Origin: WTJO01 sp965660165
GTDB taxonomy: Bacteria > Pseudomonadota > Alphaproteobacteria > Puniceispirillales > Puniceispirillaceae
Assembly (NCBI GenBank): GCA_965660165.1
Contig: CBFHYU010000002.1
Span: 62,001-126,000, forward strand
Length of the DNA: 64,000 nt
Reading direction: 5' to 3'
The notes beneath the pieces were generated by a model. That model saw only the letters and a program-made list of their open reading frames with translations. It was not told the DNA's origin and made no database searches. Below, in pieces: positions 61,576-64,000 of this stretch (position 1 is the stretch's first letter; each line of letters opens with the position of its first letter). Both the position numbers and the translations under genes were made by a program.

Positions 61576-63582
61576 ATGGCACTCATAATAGGACTAGATA
61601 CAGGCGGCACATTTACAGATGCTGCCTTGCTAGATACGGATAAAAACCAAATTCTTGCAAAAGCAAAATCGCTTACTACGCGCGATAATCTGGCGATTGG
61701 CGTAGGCGATGCGATGCGCCAAATCCTTGATCACTGGTCAGGCAATGCAGGCGATATAAATCTGGTCAGCCTGTCTACCACCCTTGCGACAAACGCCGTT
61801 GTTGAGGGCATTGGCGGGGCTGTGGGGCTAGTGCTTATTGGATTTGATGCAGATATTTTATCACGAGCTAGCCTAGCAACAGCGCTAGGGTCTGATCCCG
61901 TTATTCATCTGGCAGGCGGGCATAAAACAGATGGCAAACCGCAATCAAAGCTAGATGAGGCTGGGCTGGCAGAACAAGCAGTTGCGATCGCTGGACGTGT
62001 ATCCAGCTTTGCGGTTGCTGGCCATTTTGCCACCCGTAATCCAGAACATGAAGAGCTGGCACGCACCATATTAAGCCAGAAAACTGGCCTGCCTGTTACC
62101 TGTTCATCAGAATTATCAAGCGCATTAGGCGGGCCTAGACGGGCGCTTACTGCGCTGTTGAACGCCAGATTGATAGGCTTGCTTGAACGGCTAATATCAG
62201 CAACAGACCAGACCATGAAAACCCTGTCACTTAATTGCCCGCTTATGGTGGTAAAAGGTGATGGCTCGCTATTGCGGGCAGATATTGCGCGGCTTAGACC
62301 AGTTGAAACTGTGCTATCTGGCCCGGCCGCTAGCCTTACAGGTGCGGCATTTTTGGCAGATGAGCCTGATGGTATTGTCTCTGATATTGGTGGCACAACA
62401 ACAGATATTGCCGTGCTGAAAGCTGGCATGCCTAGATTAAGTGAAGATGGCGCCAGCGTAGGCGGCTGGCAGACAATGGTTGAGGCAGCACACATTAGAA
62501 CAAGCGGGCTTGGCGGCGATTCAGAAGTGAGATGGCGTATCAAAGACAGCGCTCATCCAATTATTCTTGGCCCTAGACGGTCTGTACCACTTAGCCTGCT
62601 TGCGATGCAGCACCCTTATGTAATACAGCATTTAGAACAGCAGCTGGCTCAGCCTATCGCTCTGCCCTCTGATGGTAAATTTATTGTTCCTGTGATGCCA
62701 AATGGCGTGCCTGAATGGCTTAGCAGGTCAGAAAAAAAACTGGCAGAAACAGTGCTGAATGCGCCTGTCTCAGCACTAGCAGAACTTGCCACAACCCAAG
62801 TAGCACTTGGCGCGATTGACAGGCTAATAGCCAAAGGGCTAGTGATGCAGTCATCTTTTACGCCAACTGATGCTGTTCATATTTTGGGGCGCTTTACAGA
62901 ATTTAACAGTCAGGCCGCAACGCTAGGCGGCAACTTGCTAGCCCGCCAGAAAACAGCCAGAGGCACCGAGATAGCCGCCAATGAAGAGGCGCTTGCCCAG
63001 ATGGTCTGTGATTGTCTGGTTGCACAATCTGCTATTGCGATAATGGACGCTGCCTTTGCTGAAGATGGCAAGGCTGAAAATGTGATCTCATCATCTGCCC
63101 TGCTTAGCCAGCAATTACGCTCGGGCAGTGATGAGACAGATATTGGACAGCTATCTATCAGGCTTGGCACACCACTCATCGCGCTTGGTGCCTCATCAAA
63201 AACGCACTATCCAGCGATAGCAGAAAGATTGCAAACACAGCTTATAAACCCATCCCATGCAGATGTTGCAGGTGCTGTAGGCGCGGCGGCAGGGGCTATT
63301 AGACAAAGATTTGTGGTGATTGTAACCCAGCCTCAAGATGGCTGTTTTAGAATCCATTTGCCAAGCGGTCCGCAAGATATGGCTGACAAACAGGCCGCCC
63401 TAGATCATGCACGAAAACAATCTTCAGAACTAGCAGAACTGCGTGCCCGTAATGCAGGGGCAACAGAGCTAACAATCGAAATTGATGAAGTGATTGATGA
63501 GATTGATCTTGGCAATCAAAAAACATTATTTTTGCAGGCGCGTTTTACCGCACAAGCAAAAGGCCTGCCAAAGGCTAGCTAG
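61576..63582 (+). CDS. Hydantoinase/oxoprolinase family protein (HyuA-like), without HyuB
   Basis: ATP-dependent hydantoinase/5-oxoprolinase A-type protein, 668 residues, ASKHA fold: N-terminal phosphate loop LIGLDTGGTFTDAALL, LSTTLATNAVVEG, VVKGDGSLL and the second nucleotide segment IVSDIGGTTTDIAVL. The C-terminal third diverges from N-methylhydantoinase HyuA and has an acidic IEIDEVIDEID region. No HyuB subunit gene follows; the next features are a tRNA and rpoD. Stand-alone members occur in other alphaproteobacteria. Substrate unknown. Confidence 0.87.
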   Translation: MALIIGLDTGGTFTDAALLDTDKNQILAKAKSLTTRDNLAIGVGDAMRQILDHWSGNAGDINLVSLSTTLATNAVVEGIGGAVGLVLIGFDADILSRASLATALGSDPVIHLAGGHKTDGKPQSKLDEAGLAEQAVAIAGRVSSFAVAGHFATRNPEHEELARTILSQKTGLPVTCSSELSSALGGPRRALTALLNARLIGLLERLISATDQTMKTLSLNCPLMVVKGDGSLLRADIARLRPVETVLSGPAASLTGAAFLADEPDGIVSDIGGTTTDIAVLKAGMPRLSEDGASVGGWQTMVEAAHIRTSGLGGDSEVRWRIKDSAHPIILGPRRSVPLSLLAMQHPYVIQHLEQQLAQPIALPSDGKFIVPVMPNGVPEWLSRSEKKLAETVLNAPVSALAELATTQVALGAIDRLIAKGLVMQSSFTPTDAVHILGRFTEFNSQAATLGGNLLARQKTARGTEIAANEEALAQMVCDCLVAQSAIAIMDAAFAEDGKAENVISSSALLSQQLRSGSDETDIGQLSIRLGTPLIALGASSKTHYPAIAERLQTQLINPSHADVAGAVGAAAGAIRQRFVVIVTQPQDGCFRIHLPSGPQDMADKQAALDHARKQSSELAELRARNAGATELTIEIDEVIDEIDLGNQKTLFLQARFTAQAKGLPKAS

Positions 63583-63608
63583 GCATCATACTATTATCAT
63601 GAAAAAGA

Positions 63609-63685
63609 TGGTGGGCCCGGCAGGACTCGAACCTGCAACAACACGGTTATGAGCCGTGGGTTCTAACCAATTGAACTACAGGCCC
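63609..63685 (-). tRNA. tRNA with CAU anticodon, probably tRNA-Ile2 (lysidine type)
   Basis: On the minus strand a 77-nt cloverleaf includes an encoded CCA: acceptor GGGCCTG/CGGGCCC (one T-G pair), D stem GTTC/GAAC, anticodon stem CACGG/CCGTG with loop CTCATAA, and T arm GCAGG-TTCGAGT-CCTGC. Anticodon CAU could be Met or Ile2. The acceptor has C4-G69 and C5-G68, the pairs TilS uses to recognise tRNA-Ile2, whereas elongator tRNA-Met usually lacks them. I therefore favour Ile2, read after lysidine modification. It lies downstream of rpoD on the same strand. Confidence 0.85.
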
Positions 63686-63771
63686 CACTTTGAAACATAT
63701 TACATGATTATGCATGGGTAAATCACACGATGCGATTTGTCCAGTATCTTCTTCAGCTTCTTACAGATAGT

Positions 63772-64000
63772 CTAATGTTCAAGAAAGCTTCGTAATTTGC
63801 GTGAGCGAGATGGATGTTTCAGCTTCCGCAAGGCTTTTGCCTCAATCTGTCTGATACGTTCTCTGGTAACAGAAAATTGCTGGCCGACTTCTTCTAATGT
63901 GTGATCTGTATTCATCCCAATGCCAAACCGCATCCGCAATACACGTTCTTCTCTGGGTGTCAGGCTAGACAGAACACGTGTTGTGGTTTCCCGCAAATTC
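63772..64000 (-). CDS. rpoD: RNA polymerase sigma-70 factor RpoD (3' end only)
   Basis: Primary sigma factor. Only the last 76 codons are in the window and the gene runs off the right edge. The visible region 4 has SSLTPREERVLRMRFGIGM, then the helix-turn-helix TLEEVGQQFSVTRERIRQIEAKALRKLKHP that contacts the -35 box, and a C-terminal SRSRKLRSFLE. This sequence is diagnostic of RpoD rather than RpoH or RpoS. Confidence 0.95.
   Translation of the reverse strand, partial: NLRETTTRVLSSLTPREERVLRMRFGIGMNTDHTLEEVGQQFSVTRERIRQIEAKALRKLKHPSRSRKLRSFLEH

Noticed and set aside
61905..62543. 212-codon open frame antisense to the HyuA-like gene
   Set aside because: It is fully inside a well-supported gene, is rich in Ser/Pro/Ala as expected of an antisense shadow, and shows no motif or ribosome site.
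1..64000. CRISPR arrays, insertion sequences, toxin-antitoxin or restriction systems
   Set aside because: No regularly spaced direct repeats, transposase-like frames or nuclease/methylase pairs were seen; the EVE-domain gene lies in a housekeeping operon rather than a defence cluster.

Overview
The window looks like a chromosomal segment of a marine alphaproteobacterium, most likely of the SAR116 ('Candidatus Puniceispirillum') group. The reasons are the alphaproteobacterial gene blocks (hemC-hemD-Mic60-like-hemY, ECF sigma/ChrR pair, tesA-type arylesterase beside a YbbA/YbbP-type ABC pair, rpoD next to a CAU tRNA), moderate GC by eye, and a DMSP lyase gene (dddP) beside the acrylyl-CoA reductase gene (acuI). 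The taxon is inferred from gene content; no rRNA is present. No CRISPR array, insertion sequence or transposase was seen, and no gene-free gap exceeds about 300 bp.

Layout. 1-4.7 kb (minus strand): fructose-bisphosphate aldolase (cut by the window edge), fructose-1,6-bisphosphatase, a Bax-inhibitor-1 membrane protein, RlmN and an IalB-like exported protein. 4.9-6.2 kb (plus): ECF sigma factor with an overlapping ChrR-like anti-sigma whose N-terminal zinc cysteines are missing. 6.3-10.9 kb: DUF3429 protein and GDSL esterase, divergent from an ABC ATPase/FtsX-like permease pair. 11-15 kb: argG, a small exported protein, Fe-superoxide dismutase, a beta-hydroxyacid dehydrogenase and hpt. 15-17.5 kb: dddP and acuI, which cleave DMSP to DMS plus acrylate and dispose of the acrylyl-CoA. 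17.7 kb: a truncated SiaB-like fragment. 18.1-24.3 kb: a complete branched-chain-amino-acid-type (Liv) ABC importer in one operon with a second beta-hydroxyacid dehydrogenase; a terminator hairpin after the binding-protein gene probably sets the binding protein's excess.

24.5-28.4 kb: hemY-like, a very short Mic60/mitofilin-like gene, hemD and hemC. 28.6-31.1 kb (plus): tsaD, gpsA, EVE-domain gene. 31.1-34.1 kb (minus): ArnT-like transferase, polyprenyl-phosphate-type GT2 and a lipid-A-biosynthesis N-terminal-domain protein, probably one envelope-glycan modification unit. 34.2-41.4 kb: MATE exporter, leucyl aminopeptidase, GhrA-like reductase, HisN-like phosphatase, membrane-anchored cytochrome c, kdsB, pheA. 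41.4-44.4 kb: SRP RNA with its promoter, dnaX, ybaB, recR. 44.4-53.8 kb: rmuC, def-fmt-truA, ppdK, glyS, glyQ. 53.9-57.3 kb: small membrane zinc-ribbon-like protein, sppA, TrmN6-like methyltransferase, DUF2007 protein, polyprenyl diphosphate synthase.

57.2-59 kb is the most distinctive stretch. A 3TM holin (the family named for gene-transfer-agent release) and a DUF6362 phage-type protein lie on the minus strand, divergent from a LexA/CI-like S24 repressor. Two nearly identical 17-bp palindromic sites lie upstream of the two minus-strand genes. It reads as a domesticated, repressor-controlled lysis module without phage structural genes. 59-64 kb: RNA methyltransferase, ribbon-helix-helix regulator, class I glutamine amidotransferase, an orphan HyuA-type hydantoinase/oxoprolinase, a tRNA-Ile2(CAU) and the 3' end of rpoD.
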